NCBI GenBank assembly: GCA_021234155.1
Contig: JAJEKV010000031.1
Location: 14,875,748 to 14,939,747, forward strand
Direction of reading: 5' to 3'
DNA: 64,000 nt
From: Isoetes taiwanensis
Taxonomy: Eukaryota > Streptophyta > Lycopodiopsida > Isoetales > Isoetaceae
Shown: positions 36,476-49,500 of the stretch, one piece after another
Numbering within the stretch: the stretch's first letter is position 1
How the letters are laid out: each line of letters begins with the position of its first letter
Notes under the pieces: model-generated
What the model was told of the DNA's origin: nothing
Database searches by the model: none
What the model saw: only the letters and a program-made list of their open reading frames with translations
Position numbers and translations under genes: made by a program

Positions 36476-37075
36476 TGTAAAAGCCCTGGTCCAGATGGGT
36501 TTCCCCCAGGATTTTATAGAGAATTCCGAGATATATTAAAAGAGGGTGTCACAACCTTCATTCACGGTGCATGGCAAGCTAATCATTTGAACTTAATATA
36601 ATATCTAGCATAATAACAGAGGGAGCATAATAACAGTAGGCTGTGACATGCCCTTTATGTACTTAGAGGGATGAGACGTTAGGGCATTATTTCTTCTTGT
36701 GTCAGCATGCTAGACCCGCTTGGTGGTGGCTTCCGAGTCTCTTCAACTGCAAATTGAATAGTCAACATGGTCTAGTGTATCCAGGTTCCTGGGAGGCATG
36801 GATCATTTGGTCAATAAGGAAAAGAAGAAATCTCTTCATTTTCAAGGGCAGTAGAACCCCTAATGCTCAGGTGCTCATTGAAGCAAAGCATATCTATCTC
36901 CATCAGTAAAAGATAATGTGAAGAATTATATTTGGGTTCATTATCTTCAGATTAATATTTATTTGTAACTGTTTTTGTTTGCTCTATTGGGCAATTTTTC
37001 CATAGGGTTTTCAGTCCCCCATCTATATTTAATGCTACTTCCGATTAATAAAGTTTCACGTCTTTCCCACAAAAG
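36476..37075 (+). pseudogene. LINE fragment, internally deleted
   Basis: Starts KSPGPDGFPPGFYREF and FIHGAWQANHL, the RT N-terminal signature of the same family as the LINE at 46290. It then jumps to the C-terminal region WEAWIIWSIRKRRNLFIFKG (about 36810). Everything between is missing. The frame is broken. Confidence 0.7.
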
Positions 37076-38310
37076 AAAGGGAAGAGAGGGTTCCCTTCGT
37101 ATTTTTGTATGCTTTTAATATGGATTTGATGTGATTTAGTGGTGTATTTGAGTGAATGTGCTAATGTAAATATCTAGGATGTGCATATGCTCACATCGAT
37201 CTTTGTGAGTCATTGACAAAAGTTTGGATATTTTTCTATGATAGAGATTCATAGCATTGAAATAGTTGCTGATCCACCTAGAAAGAGTTTGCTATAAAGA
37301 CGCCTTCTAAGCCTACTTAAGCACTGGATTGGTGATGTGGCATAGGCTAAATATATGAACAAGCTGTAAATTGTTTTTGGAAGTGGCATTATATTGTGTG
37401 CATCTAATCAATTGCAAATGAGGAAAAATGTTTGTGCATCGATATACAAATACATATGACTAAGAAAAACCATTTAATCGTTGCAATTATAGAAGATTAT
37501 AAAAATTCTGGAGGAAATTCTGTAGAAATTCTCGTTGTACCTACTAGAGGAAACGAAACTGATGAATAAGAATCAAAGAACTTGGTACATTTATATGTGG
37601 CACATAGCTACGATGACTACTAGGATTCATGGGTTCAAATCTCATAAGATGCGTTACCGCATTGTTCCATATCAAATTGTACTACTTGTCTTTTGCTAAC
37701 TTTGTATTTGAATACACTTCTTGGAATTAAAACATGACTTGCATAATAAAAGATTCCCTCTTTATAAATCCATCATTATTTTGTCGTGAGAGAGGGAGAG
37801 GGAGAGGGAGAGGGAGAGGGAGAGGGAGAGATGCCTTGGCCATATGGTGACTTAGAGAGTATGAGAGAGAATATGAGAGATGAGAGATTGGGAGAGATGG
37901 GTGAGAGTGGGAAAACTTAACTCTCACCCTTAGAGATTATTCACTCCTAAATTTTCATTGCCCACTAACTTAACCATCCCCTTAAAATTATGTTGCCTGA
38001 AAAAACTCCCAGAAAACTTCCCCTCGCCAAAATTTAGGGCGCTTTTTTTCCCTGTTTCTTGTATTCAAGGCCGCGCAAATCCTTGAATTCCCACTAATTC
38101 TTGCATTCGCCTTGCAGATTTTCGGCCATCAGGTATTTCTTAGCTTCTTTGATCCTTAACATCTCAATTCGAAGCATTCATATAGTTTACTGATCTCAAA
38201 TTCCTTTGCAACAGATATTGTTTCGAGTTTTTTTATCCTTGAATTCTTTAAAATCATATGTCTAAGCCAATAGATCTGCTTTGCCAGTAGGCAGCAAATC
38301 GTTTGTGCTC
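37076..38310. other. Gene-poor stretch with (GGGAGA)n microsatellite
   Basis: A GGGAGA repeat of about seven units lies at 37789-37832, followed by irregular GAGAGA sequence to about 37910. No gene is seen. The 3' part may belong to the 5' region of the Harbinger element that follows. Confidence 0.5.
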
Positions 38311-38324
38311 CTCGTGTGGAGAAG

Positions 38325-39130
38325 ATGACTCCAAAGAGGACAAGGAAAATGGCAGGGCAGCTTTTGATGAATGCGGATTTGGAAACCAAGACAACAAAAC
38401 AACCAAAGGAAAGTTCTAAGCAAAATCCAATCTGCTGCGAACCCAAGAATTCATTGGCTGTTGTGGTGCATGAAAAGGAATATCCCAAATCATTAGATAT
38501 AAAGAATAGAAAGGCTCCTGTACAATGGATAGATCAGGGTGTTTCGACTTTCCTCAGCCTCTTGAATGAAATGGAATTGGTTATTAATGGTAGCCTAAAT
38601 CTTTTTAATACACAATGGAGAGAAATTCTTGCAAAATTACAGCCCATAGTTAGTGGAGTGGAAGAATTGAGGCAATTCAAGAACAAATGGGATAAATTTC
38701 AAGCCAAATTTAAGGAAAAGCTCATCGTCACATGGGTTCAGAACCTTCAAGTTGGCAGTGGTATGAAAGAATGGCAGAGGTCAAGTATGGTGTGCCATCA
38801 GACAATCCCATTTCAGTTGCTGGAGATGATGGAGACTTTGGGAATGAAGCCTTTAAGGTAGCTGATTTGCACACCGATTTCTCTGAAGCATTCATGAATG
38901 ACACTCTCTATGAGACAATTGTATCTGAAGCTGCTTTTGAGGATCCTTTTGAAAGTAATGAAGAGATTCCCAATGTCAATGTCAACATGGATAATACAGG
39001 CAGTCCAGTTATGCAAGATATGCCAAGCAATCGAAGACCAACAGGAAACAACACATATTCATCTAGCTATAGAACAGAGGCTGCATATATGATCTTTGAG
39101 GCCTTTCCAAAATGGATCGGCTTTACAAGG
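38325..39130 (+). pseudogene. Harbinger-associated Myb/SANT-like protein
   Basis: The DNA-binding partner of PIF/Harbinger transposases. Starts MTPKRTRKMAGQ with a basic N-terminus. Then comes a trihelix/Myb-like domain: WIDQGVSTFLSLLNEME, WREILAKLQPIV and QFKNKWDKFQAKFKE. A frameshift near 38735 leads into WQWYERMAEVKYGVP and an acidic tail with DLHTDFSEAFMNDTLYE to about 39100. It is convergent with the transposase on the other strand, the usual two-ORF layout of PIF/Harbinger elements. The first Asp/Trp pattern fits; the assignment rests on the domain pattern and the neighbour. Confidence 0.65.
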
Positions 39131-39676
39131 ATTTTGAATTTTTCCTTTACAATTTCAAATCTATTTTCCACACAAACTCTACCCTTGCAAATCCTTTCGT
39201 TGAACTTATCATAAGGATCATGAGTCTGTGGAAAAACTTTGAGAAGGAATGGTCTGCTAGAATATGCAAAATCACCAAGTAGAAATGGAGGGATATTTAC
39301 CTGAATTTCTTGGTCAGTAGGCTGGCCTTTTTTTAATTTTATGCCATTCAATATTATTATTGGTTGCTGCAAAATTTGTTTGAAGGCAATTTTTTTTTTT
39401 ATATGGATCTCTTCTTGAACTAATTTGAAAATGGACATAAACTATTCTGTCACACAAACATTTATAAAATTGGTGCCACATATCATCTTCAAATGAGGGC
39501 AGGCAATTCCATGCATGGTTATCTATATTATCCCACAGTGTTCTTTGCCTTGGGGCAATCCAAAATCTTCTAGGTGGTCTTCTAACCCTACATGAGCCAG
39601 CTAACATCAAAGCCGAAGATGCATAGAAGAACATACCGTTGGCGAGCACTTCACGAGGAACATGGATCTCCAGCAC
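39067..39676 (-). pseudogene. PIF/Harbinger transposase, internally deleted
   Basis: Minus strand. The N-terminal part reads RRPPRRFWIAPRQRTLWDN and LPSFEDDMWHQFYKCL (39590-39440). After a frameshift and a deletion of the first part of the DDE domain it reads PPFLLGDFAYSSRPFLL and ENRFEIVKEKFKIL, ending IIYAASVL near 39070. This matches the HARBI1 pattern LLGDxGYPLxPWLL...ERAFGxLKxRWRIL...H. The middle catalytic Asp region is missing, so it is inactive. Confidence 0.7.
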
Positions 39677-39724
39677 TTCAATTCATCAGATATTTGCGTA
39701 ACAGAACCTATGGGCAGTAATAGC

Positions 39725-40010
39725 ATTCATCGTCAACTCCCAAATTCTACCTTTTATTAGTTCACAATTGACTCCTAACACTTCAATGATCATGAGGGGA
39801 ATCTTCAATGCATGGAATGAGGTTTCTCACTATTTTCATGCGGATCAATTTAACCAAGTTAGTCCCAACGTCCGTTTTTTTTTCTGTATCATAATATGCA
39901 TCATGAGGAAGCTGGATGTTTGGCTCTCAGGCACCCCGAAGAAAACAAAGAACAGAGTATGGCAGGTCTCTGCTTTATGAAGGATATCAGGATCTCAGGA
40001 TTGATACCTT
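39725..40010 (+). pseudogene. LINE fragment
   Basis: Short, degenerate piece of the same LINE family as 46290: IMRGIFNAWNEVSHYFHADQ and the LDVWLSGTPKKTK segment correspond to the region at 47900-47690 of that LINE (HCFHADDLHKVSS..LALKHPRKYK). Confidence 0.6.
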
Positions 40011-41030
40011 CTAGCTGTCACGTGAGCAAAATTTATTATAAAAAAACCCATTCCTCATGTCCATGAATAATGGCTAGCATCTCTGGGCCTACTGAATGTA
40101 AGATGAGAAAATAAGCAAGAGATAAAGCAAATGGTTATCCAATGCACGTGAAGCAAGCACATATAAGTGTTGACATGATTGTACATCTCTATGGCAATTA
40201 TTAGGTAATGAGAATCATATTATTATAGACCCCACGACAAGTAGGAGAAGTGCAAAATGTGCATAATATTGTATAGGAGAATCGAGATTGGGTGTGCATA
40301 ATATTGTATAGGAGAATGGAGATTGGGTGGACAATTTTAGGAGATCTATAGGGGCCCTATGACCGACAATATCTGGGAGCGGGTCTCTAGATTTGGTAGA
40401 TTGCTGGGAGCAACATTCTCCTGCATGATAGCTGTGAACAATAGGAATCAATTTCTATAAAATGCCTAGTTTAATTTCCATAAAATGTCTACCTCAATTG
40501 TGGAAGAAGCCTTTGGCACTAAGGTCATTAAAAAGAAGAAAGTTGCACCACCATTGACGTAACCTAAAGGTTGGCGTATATCGGGGTTGAATATCGACCG
40601 CAGCCTGTTGGCGTATATGGGGGTTGGATATCGACCATAGTCTGTTACTCTGGCTATGGCGATGCCGTTCTCTCGTATGACGCATTGACTATTCTAAAGC
40701 TCTATAATATGAACACGTTGTGGCCTTTTCTGCTACCATCTTGTACCCTTTTCAGAAAATTTTGGCTGATTCTACTTGACCCTGCCTAAATCTGACATAT
40801 CTTTTAGTGTGCCGCTGTTGTATGAAGTGATAGCTGCCCAATCCGTGTTGCTGCTCTTCGCCAGATCGGTTTTGCATGCCGGAATTGCGGATTCATTATT
40901 CCCCTGTTTCGCCTTGGTTTTGTAGCTCTAGATATGGCGGAACCGTTGGGGTTTTGCAGAAAAATCCCCTGCAGTTGCTTGTTTGAGCCTTTGGAATGTG
41001 ATCAGAGCTTGGATAATAGATTGATCAGGG
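40011..41030. repeat. Non-coding stretch with two tandem duplications
   Basis: A 35-bp unit (GTGCATAATATTGTATAGGA) is repeated at 40258-40330. A 42-bp unit (GGCGTATATSGGGGTTG) is repeated at about 40573-40652. No gene is seen until the GT47 gene. Confidence 0.55.
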
Positions 41031-41140
41031 TGTAACGCACCAATTTTGGGTGAGGAAGCTGCAAGAATCTTTGCAAAAAATTGCGCCGGAATCAATTCCA
41101 AGTTACAGGGCTAAGAAATCTCGGGAGCCACAATACATGC

Positions 41141-42722
41141 ATGTCTTCAAGAAAGGTTCAGAAAGACCCGGCGTGGAGGCATAGCCATATGGGATTCAAG
41201 GATTATCTCCTAGTTCTGACGGTAGTACTCTCCTTTTTTGTGATTTCTGGATCAATCCGGTATGCATATTCTTTAGGATGGAAGCCGCCCCAGCTAAAAC
41301 AGAGGATTTCTATTTTGCCAAATCCTCAATCTATGCTACGATCTTCAATGCCGGAAGAAAGATTGTTTTACGACGATCTTGGAACACTGAACCTTCAAGA
41401 AAGACTCAAGCCTTTGAAGCCCGCTCCATATTTTTCAGGATCTGGCAGCAAGAAAGCAAAGGGATGCAACTTAAATGATGCGGAATTGAGGGTTTTTATG
41501 TATGATTTACCACCGCAGTTTCATTTTGGAATGATCAGGCATATGCCAGAAGGTTTAATCTGGCCTCCAAATATTTCTGCCATACCAAAATATCCAGGCG
41601 GGCTGCATATTCAGCACAGTCCTGAGTACTGGCTTACAGCAGATCTTCTTACGTCCGTCATGCCGGATCGGTCCAGCCCCTGCACTGCCGTAAGGGTTTT
41701 TAATCCTGATCTTGCAGATGTAATTTTTGTGCCATTTTTTGCATCTTTGAGCTACAATAAGTATGCTAAATACAAATCCAGCGGAGACACAGATGCTGAG
41801 TTACAAGCAGAACTGCTTTCTTTTTTATTTCGGCAGGATGCTTGGAAAAATTCAGGTGGCCAGAACCATGTTCTTGTGCTTCATCATCCAAATAGTCTCC
41901 AGTTTGTGAGAGAAGAATTATTTCCGGCCATGTTTATTCTTGCGGATTTTGGCAGATATCCTACTCGAGTTGCAAATCTGAGCAAGGATGTAATAGCGCC
42001 ATACAAACATATAATTCGTGGTTATGATGATGATGAATCGACCTTCAGAAGCAGAACTACGCTGCTATTTTTCCAGGGCGCCATAGCCAGAAAAGAGGTA
42101 AGGTTTTTGGGTCTAAAATCTTCGAGAATTTATGTTCATTTCATTAAAAAGCAATTATTCTTTATCAAAAATGTTGTTGAATCGATAAGGGTTGTGATTT
42201 TAGGGTGGAGTAATCAGGCAACAATTATACGAGCTGCTGAAGAATGAAAGAGGGGTTCATTTTACAACAGGAAATACACAGAGCAATGGAATCCGGCGAG
42301 CTACAGCAGGAATGAGGGCTTCAAAGTTCTGCCTACATTTAGCAGGAGATACACCCTCTTCAAACAGATTCTTCGACGCCATAGCCAGCCACTGCATTCC
42401 GGTGATAATAAGCGACGAAATCGAGATGCCCTTCGAGGAGGAATTAGACTACTCAAAATTCTGCGTATTCATCAGTTCATCCGATGCACTGAAACCTGGA
42501 TTTATCATAAATTTACTCCGGAGCATAAGAAGGGATGAATGGAATCAAATGAGGAACAGGCTGAAGCAAATTGAGAGGCATTTTGAATACCAAAATCCCA
42601 GTTTGCCGGAAGATGCTGTGCATATGACATGGAAAGCCATAGCCAGAAAGCTTCCTTCAATACGGCAGGGCCTTCACCGGCGGAGACGCTACTTCAGATC
42701 CAGGGCTGATAACGGGCTGTAG
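41141..42722 (+). CDS. Exostosin-like glycosyltransferase (GT47), two exons
   Basis: Type II Golgi membrane glycosyltransferase of the plant GT47 family, active on cell-wall polysaccharides or proteoglycans; the acceptor cannot be told. Exons 41141-42097 and 42204-42722, phase-0 GT-AG intron 42098-42203 (gtaagg..tttag), give about 491 residues. The ATG at 41141 (MSSRKVQKD) is the first in-frame ATG; upstream sequence is non-ATG. Visible: transmembrane anchor YLLVLTVVLSFFVISGSI (about residues 23-40), then LRVFMYDLPPQFHF, the exostosin-family start, SPEYWLTADLL, ADVIFVPFFASLSYN, NHVLVLHHPNSLQF, FFQGAIARKE joined to GGVIRQQLYELLK across the intron, FCLHLAGDTPSSNRFFDAI and CIPVIISDEIEMPFE. All conserved GT47 motifs are present, and no stops or shifts interrupt it, so it looks functional. 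Confidence 0.93.
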
Positions 42723-45360
42723 GTATCTGCCAGGTGCCATTCTTGTACAGAAATCAATTTTTTTAATATTCAATGGTCCTCCTTTTGGTGTTTATTTTTT
42801 TTTTTTTCTGCATTATGTAACCATGTGATATATACATGCATTTTCTTTTTCTGTGGTACCATTGTGGTTGCTAAAAAGTCCACAACGAATCTTTCTTGAT
42901 CTGCATGTTCTTGTTTTTTTACCTAGTAAACGAGGGCGTTAGGCCCAATTACAGCCCAATTACAGGCCGGAGGTGCGAGATTGTACAACACTCGAGTTCT
43001 AGGGTGTAAGTGTTATAGTAAGGCACAATACTCAGAGTTCTAGGGTGTTATAGTCCATCGCGGTAAATGTCGGACGGGGGCACGTTATAGCCAGCCTTAA
43101 ATGGCAAAAAATCCGCAAAGTCCACAAAAATGCCGTGTAATTTTTTTTGGGCGTGGCTATAACATGTCAAAGACATGGATATACCACGGATATGCCCATG
43201 GCTATAACATGTCAGCGTCTGATATATACGACGCTCCTGTTATACTCCTTAACCCACGCAACCCCAGAGAGTTTTATGGCCATCCTCCATAACAACAAGC
43301 TAGGTGCTTATGGCCATTTGGCATAACAAACTAGTTTATGTGCCCTTGATGTGTTACTAGTGGCTAACAGCACAAAAAAAATGGTGCCGACCTCCTATTT
43401 CGGCGTTTTCGTCTGATTATTAAAAATTGTAATTTCTGTCGATGGCATGCTGATTTTTGTGATGCCAGAAAATACTTTTGGCAAGCCGAAAATAGTAGGT
43501 CTGCGATTTTTTCGTTAAGAAATTTCTGTTGACAAAAGTTTCGCGGCGCATGCCCAGCTTGCGACTGCCATCACTCGCCAGGGCTTTCGACGTGAAACTT
43601 TCTGTTGGCAGAAATTACCTATTCTTATAACCAACGACTGAGATCAGATCTCGGCCATAAATCTTGAGGGCAGTGGGGTTAAGGTAATGTGATGTTTCTT
43701 TGAACATCTAAAGTATGTTGTTTCTAGTCGTTGTTTGTGAAGTAATGACTCAAATTTGAGATGTGGATGAAGTAGACACGTTACATGCTTCCCCATGTAA
43801 ATTTATAGCACGTCATGGAGACCGACTTAACTTTCTTGCATCCTTGGTCACCATTCTTGCATGTCCACGCTGCAAAACTCCATGGATGCTTCAGTTGCCC
43901 ATACTAGGGCTCCTGGCCTATGTAGGTCGTTGCGGTGGCATGGAGCAAACAATACTGTCTTCGTGTCCCATCCACATAATGTATTGTGGATTCCTTTCTT
44001 ATTTGGAATGGGGGACCGACATTAGAGCGGGTCCTTTTTAAACTAAAAGGGGCGCTTATTATATTCCTGTAACAATATGGAAGTTGGGGAGCCATTGCTT
44101 TTTTTTGTCAATATTTTCTCTATCCTTTTGGAGCTTGGCTATTAGCTAGTGCCAAGGAATTGCAATGGTATATGGCAAGGCTAAAGTAGTTATAGCTATG
44201 CTATAGCTATATCGTGGCTAAAGTAGCACTCAGATATGCCGGTAGGCAGTCTTTTTCTTTCTTCGGAAGAGCAATTTGTTGCCTCTGGATGAGGACGAAT
44301 CAATATGTAAAAAGGATGGAAGGTAGACCCAGAATGTCTCGGTTGTGGACTACACCCTTGTTGTTATCTATTAAAATTCATAAGCTCCACACTGGTTGCT
44401 TTGGAAAGCTTGATAGGACTGCTTGTGTTTCTTAAAATAAATATAAGGATAACACCACAAAAACAAAGCATGTCTAAGGAATTCACTCTGGCGGTTTAGA
44501 GCAAAAACAGAGCATGTCCAAGGAATTCTTTGCATAAAAAATAAGGGGCATATGTAATGCAGAAAGATGGGATTTTTGTGCAAGTGGTGATGATTTTTGT
44601 AGTACGTAAATAAGGGAACAAGACAACACTTGATGCTATATAAAGAGCATAGAGTAATAATTTTAACGTTAAATGGAGACCAATAGGTCTATGAGTTGCA
44701 TATATCACACTAACATATATTGAGTAACCTATGTAAGATATATAGAATTACATGTTATGAACATGAGTGGAAACACAAAGACGAAAAAGAAGGTACCTAT
44801 AGCAAACCGCAACATCGAGTGTAGGAAGAACTATCAAAACAACCATACCTTTTTCTCCATTCCAAAGCAAGATCTTTTCTCCTTTAGGCATGATAATTGT
44901 AGAGTATACCTTCAAAAATAGTTGGGCACATAACATGCCAATTTTTTCCTTCTTTTTGATAGTTGATAGTGGGAAAATGATGAGAGGGATTAATTGTTTT
45001 TATGTCCCATTACTTGCCTATTCTTTTATGTAATTGTTTGAGCAACATATATAATATAGGCAATTAAAGAGGGGGTTAATCTCCCTCACGAGCATGTTAT
45101 AGCAGATAAACAGGCGAGCCCAAAGCTTAGTTAGACAAGTTCTGAATCTCCACGGCTCAAATATCATGGGTTCAGGACATCCAGCGGGTTTACCACAGGT
45201 TCAGCTGATCTTTAGTGCACTATAATATTCCAAGAAAATATTTCTGATAACTGTGATGTTTCAGTCAATTTCGCCCACTCATGAGGATGGAATGGACGCT
45301 CATGGTTGTTATATCAGCTAAAACTGTTAGTTAAGGGCACATCAACTTCTTGAGACACTT
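42723..45360. other. Gene-poor stretch
   Basis: No gene recognised. At about 44665-44700 a short piece (GGAGACCAATAGGTCTATGR) resembles the 3' end of the LINE at 19385. Small duplications occur at 44455-44530 (ACAAAGCATGTCYAAGGAAT). Confidence 0.35.
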
Positions 45361-45368
45361 GGGGTAAA

Positions 45369-45548
45369 TGATATTCCGTTCTTTAAAAGACCTTGATTTC
45401 TTCTCCATATATGGGAATATTTGGGTGCATATATTTTCATAAATGATGGGGGTAGATGATATTCCGTTCTTTAAAAGACCTTGATTTCTTCTCCATATAT
45501 GGGAATATTTGGGTGCATATATTTTCATAAATGATGATTCATAAATGA
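45369..45548. repeat. Tandem duplication, about 88-bp unit
   Basis: Two near-identical copies starting GATATTCCGTTCTTTAAAAG lie at 45369 and 45457; the tail ATTCATAAATGATG is repeated once more. Confidence 0.75.
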
Positions 45549-46288
45549 TGATCTTCAATAGACAAATCTTCACTTTATAGTCGCTCATGGACAAAATATG
45601 TTAAAAAGTAAATGTTTGGTGAGTAGAGGATTCAAACCCTACACTTCTGAAATGCAAGCAAATGCTATATCCAACTCAACACCCTCAAACAACCTGCAAA
45701 ATATTCTCTTATTTTTTCCTTCTTCCCCCTTTTTTTACACATAACTACGACGGTTATAGTAGTGCTAGGGTTTCAATTTTTTTTTCCTTTTAATCCAGGT
45801 CTGATGGCATTTAAAGCTTTGATCCTTCTTTGTCTTCCACGGCTATGGCATTTAGAGCATAATAGAAGCAGATGGAACAGATAAAACATAGATGAATAGG
45901 GTTTTGAAGAGTTTTGAAATGGTGATGCAGGGTGAAGCTATGGCAGCAAAGCATTTATACAAATTTGCCTTTTGTACATGTTGATCAATCGAAATAAGAT
46001 TTTTAAGGCAGACATTTTCAGAACGATAGACAGATTGGTAAAAAAGAAAAATGTCTTAGTTCTTTGTTTATATGTAGGTATGGCAAGGTAGCTACGAAAA
46101 CAAAGATAGATGGAAACCAGCAAGGCTGTACATTTTGAAAATGAAGGCAATTTTAGAAAGAAATCTGGAGGCTAGCTATTGTTGGCTTCCTTTAATAAAT
46201 CCACAAGAATATTCAATCTGTTTTACTTCTAATGCTTCAATTCTTATTCTGCTGGCCAGTAAAAAAAAAAGGAATAGAAGCAATGATT
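45549..46288. other. No gene seen
   Basis: AT-rich DNA left of the LINE poly(A) tail. No recognisable coding sequence. Confidence 0.3.
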
Positions 46289-46529
46289 CCTTTTTTTTTT
46301 TTTTTTTTTTTTTTTTGAGGTTAAGGCAGTTTTGATATTACATGCAAAAAAGGATTACATGAATATTTACAGCAATTGCAAAGGAAAAAACAAACCTTTG
46401 CAATGCTTAATGGTTTCAAAAGGGACTGAGAAAAAGTAGCACAGCTAGATAAACAAAATTAGCTGTACCAGCTAATCAAAAGAGAGTATTAGGTGCCAGT
46501 AATAGTTCAGAACTCAAAACACTGATTCT

Positions 46530-49500
46530 CTATTCATAGCCCAAATCAAACTCCAATGGATCGACCTGGACAATATGAAATATTGTCTCAAGTTCATCAA
46601 GATCCAGAGGGGTGTGGACCATGAACTGCAGCATGATTTCCGAGGTGATATCGAAATGCTCCTCCCATTTTGCAGCAAAATGGATCTTCAGATCGTTCCA
46701 CCACCAAAGATCTTCATATTCCAGAATGACTCCCAAAGCTATTTGAGCCCAGATGTGCTGCTTCAAGGTAATCATCTTGGCCTTAATTTCCCCCCTAGTC
46801 CACTGCACAAAGGTCGGCTTTGGATCATATCTTCCTCGGGAAGGGGGGATAACCATATCATAGTGCTCGGTCACAAAATCTGTCAATGTGAACATCAGCA
46901 TCAGAGAGAGTTAATTTGAAAAAAGCATAAAAACCATGGTAGTTCCCTAGAGAATCCCAATTTCTATCATATGCTGAGCCCTTGCATCTTCTGTGAGCAA
47001 TAGCAGTCTCGACCAGCAAGGACTGAAAACAAGCTTTGATCCAATTGAGGTTAAATGCTTTTTGATCATGAAGAATTCTGTTTCGGTGCTTCCAAATGGA
47101 CCAAAGGGCCAGAGTTCTCAAAGTACCACAAAAGGCACTTGGGAAGTTCAAGAAGACAAAGAATTCCTGGGATGAAGAACCAGGAGTGGCCATACAAAGG
47201 TTTCTTGCCCAGATCCAAAAAGGCAAAAGACGAGGGCATTGAAAAACATGCAAATTGGATTCTGGAAGCAGACAACCCAAAGAGCAAATGTTGGAATGAG
47301 CAGCCTTATACTTTGCTATTCTGTCATTGGTGGACAGACTCTGGTTCAGCAGTAACCATCTAAATAGAATAATCTTTTTTGCACAGTAGGCCTGCCAGCC
47401 ATCAGTGATTATTTTAACTGCCTCTTGCTGAGTGCATCCCCATTTTGCAGTGACCTTGAGATCAGAGGGTTGAATGATCATTTTGTAGATTCTAGAGATA
47501 CTGCATCTTCTTACCCTCACAACTCCATGAGATAGGAGCTAATGAATCTTCCCAGTTGCTCAAGGAACGGGAAATGACAGAAAAAATCTTTTTGTTCACC
47601 TGTGTGTCACTGATTTTAGTTACCATTTCTTGCCAGGTAAGCCAATTACCATTCCATCTGAGGTCAGCAATGGATTTAAGACCAGCATCACTCCATTCTT
47701 TGTATTTTCTTGGATGTTTGAGAGCCAAACACCCTGTTTCTGTAGGAAGTAAATTGTGATGCCAAAAGAAATGGAATCTAGAGCTTACCTTGTGAAGGTC
47801 ATCTGCATGAAAACAATGAGATGCTTCAGCCTCCAAAAGTCGCCTCATGATTGAAGAAGTATGAGAACCTGCTGTTAACTGATAAAAGGCCGAATCTGGG
47901 ACCTGGTGAGGGATAGAATTGCTTCCCACAGGCTTGGTTTGCTGAATCCAATACCTGATGAAGGCCATAGCAGGGGAATCATAAGAAGAAGAAAGAGCAC
48001 GCCAAATCAGTTTTGCAGCAAGGGCCTAAGATTGTTTAAAGAGATCCTTACATCCTAGGCCTCCAGAATCTTTTGGAGTAATAAGATTCTGCCAAGCAAC
48101 TTTATAATCACCTTGCCAAATGAATTTTCTAATGGCAGTCTGAATTTCTCCATAAGTTGCTTTGTCAGCCACAATTGCAGATGAGAAATAAATGTGTGTG
48201 CTGGCAATTACTGAGTTGGCAATTTCTACCCTTCCTGCCAATGAAAGAGAGGCAGGGTACATCATAAATTTCCTCTTGATCCTGTTTATGATGGGAGACC
48301 AAAGACCATGGAGACTCATATTTGGTGCAAGAGGAAGACCCAACAGTTTGGTAGCCATACCTTTTCCCAAAATTGCTATGTCTGCAATTTTGCTTTTAGT
48401 AGAGTCCAGAAGAATAGTACATTTGTCTCTGTTCAATAGCACACCTGAAGCTTTACCAAAGATCTCCATGGCTGATAGGAAGGCAAAGATGCTTTTCCCA
48501 TCATCTTCTAAAAAAATAAAGGTATCGTCAGCATATTGCATCAAAGATAAATGCATACCTTCATTTGGCATCTGGAGACCTTGAATTTGCCCATTTTGCT
48601 GAAGTTTAAGAGTAACCTTGGTCACCATCTCAGCAACTATTAGGAAAAGGTAAGGGACCAGAGGGCACCCTTGCCTCACTCCCCTTTTACAAGGGAAAAA
48701 AGAGGAGGGGCAGCCATTGACCAAGACTGCCGATCTGGCTTCCTTATTAAAGGCAATGACCAGATTAATTACCTTTTGAGAAAAACCCAGAAATTCCATG
48801 GCTTTGCTCAAGAAATCCCAATTGATAGTATCAAAAGCCCTCTTAAAATCAAGCTTCAAAAGCACGCAATTCTGTTTAGATATACTGTTCCAATGTAATC
48901 TTTCATAAGCCTCAATAAAATTGTCAAGGATGCGTCTTCCAGGGAGAAAAGCAGTTTGAAAGGGACTGATGAGAGTTTCCAAAACAGGTTTGACCCTGTT
49001 TGCTAATATCTTTGCCAGGATTTTATAAATGGTGTTGGTCAAGGAGATTGGCCTATAATCACAGAAGGCTATAGGCTGATCCACTTTAGGCACTAGTGCA
49101 ATTAGACCAGCATTGATTGCAGGATGCAAACTATCTGCCTGCCAAGCACCTTGCACAAAAGTTGTGATATCATCCTGCATCACATCCCAGAATTCCCTAA
49201 AAAATTATGGGGGAAAGCCATCAGGTCCTGGGCTTTTTCCAGAAGCCATCGAATTCAGAGTGAGAAGAATTTCCTGCTTTTGTGGAATAGCAACAAGGGC
49301 CTCATTATTGACTGTAGGAGAATCAGAGTCAAAGTCAACCATACTGAAGAATTGCGCAAGATCTGACTGAGAGGTGGGCTGCTTATCAAACAGCTCCTGA
49401 TATCTTTGAGCAAAGAAGCTTTGAATCCCATGCTGACCTTGGATAACACTACCCTGTTCATCCTGGACTGAGATATCCGGCTCTTAGCAGCCCGAAAGAA

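Noticed and set aside
36480-36495. CCTGGTCCAGA at 36484 as another copy of the 13-bp duplication of the element B insertion
   Set aside because: It encodes the conserved LINE motif SPGPDG; the match is coincidental.
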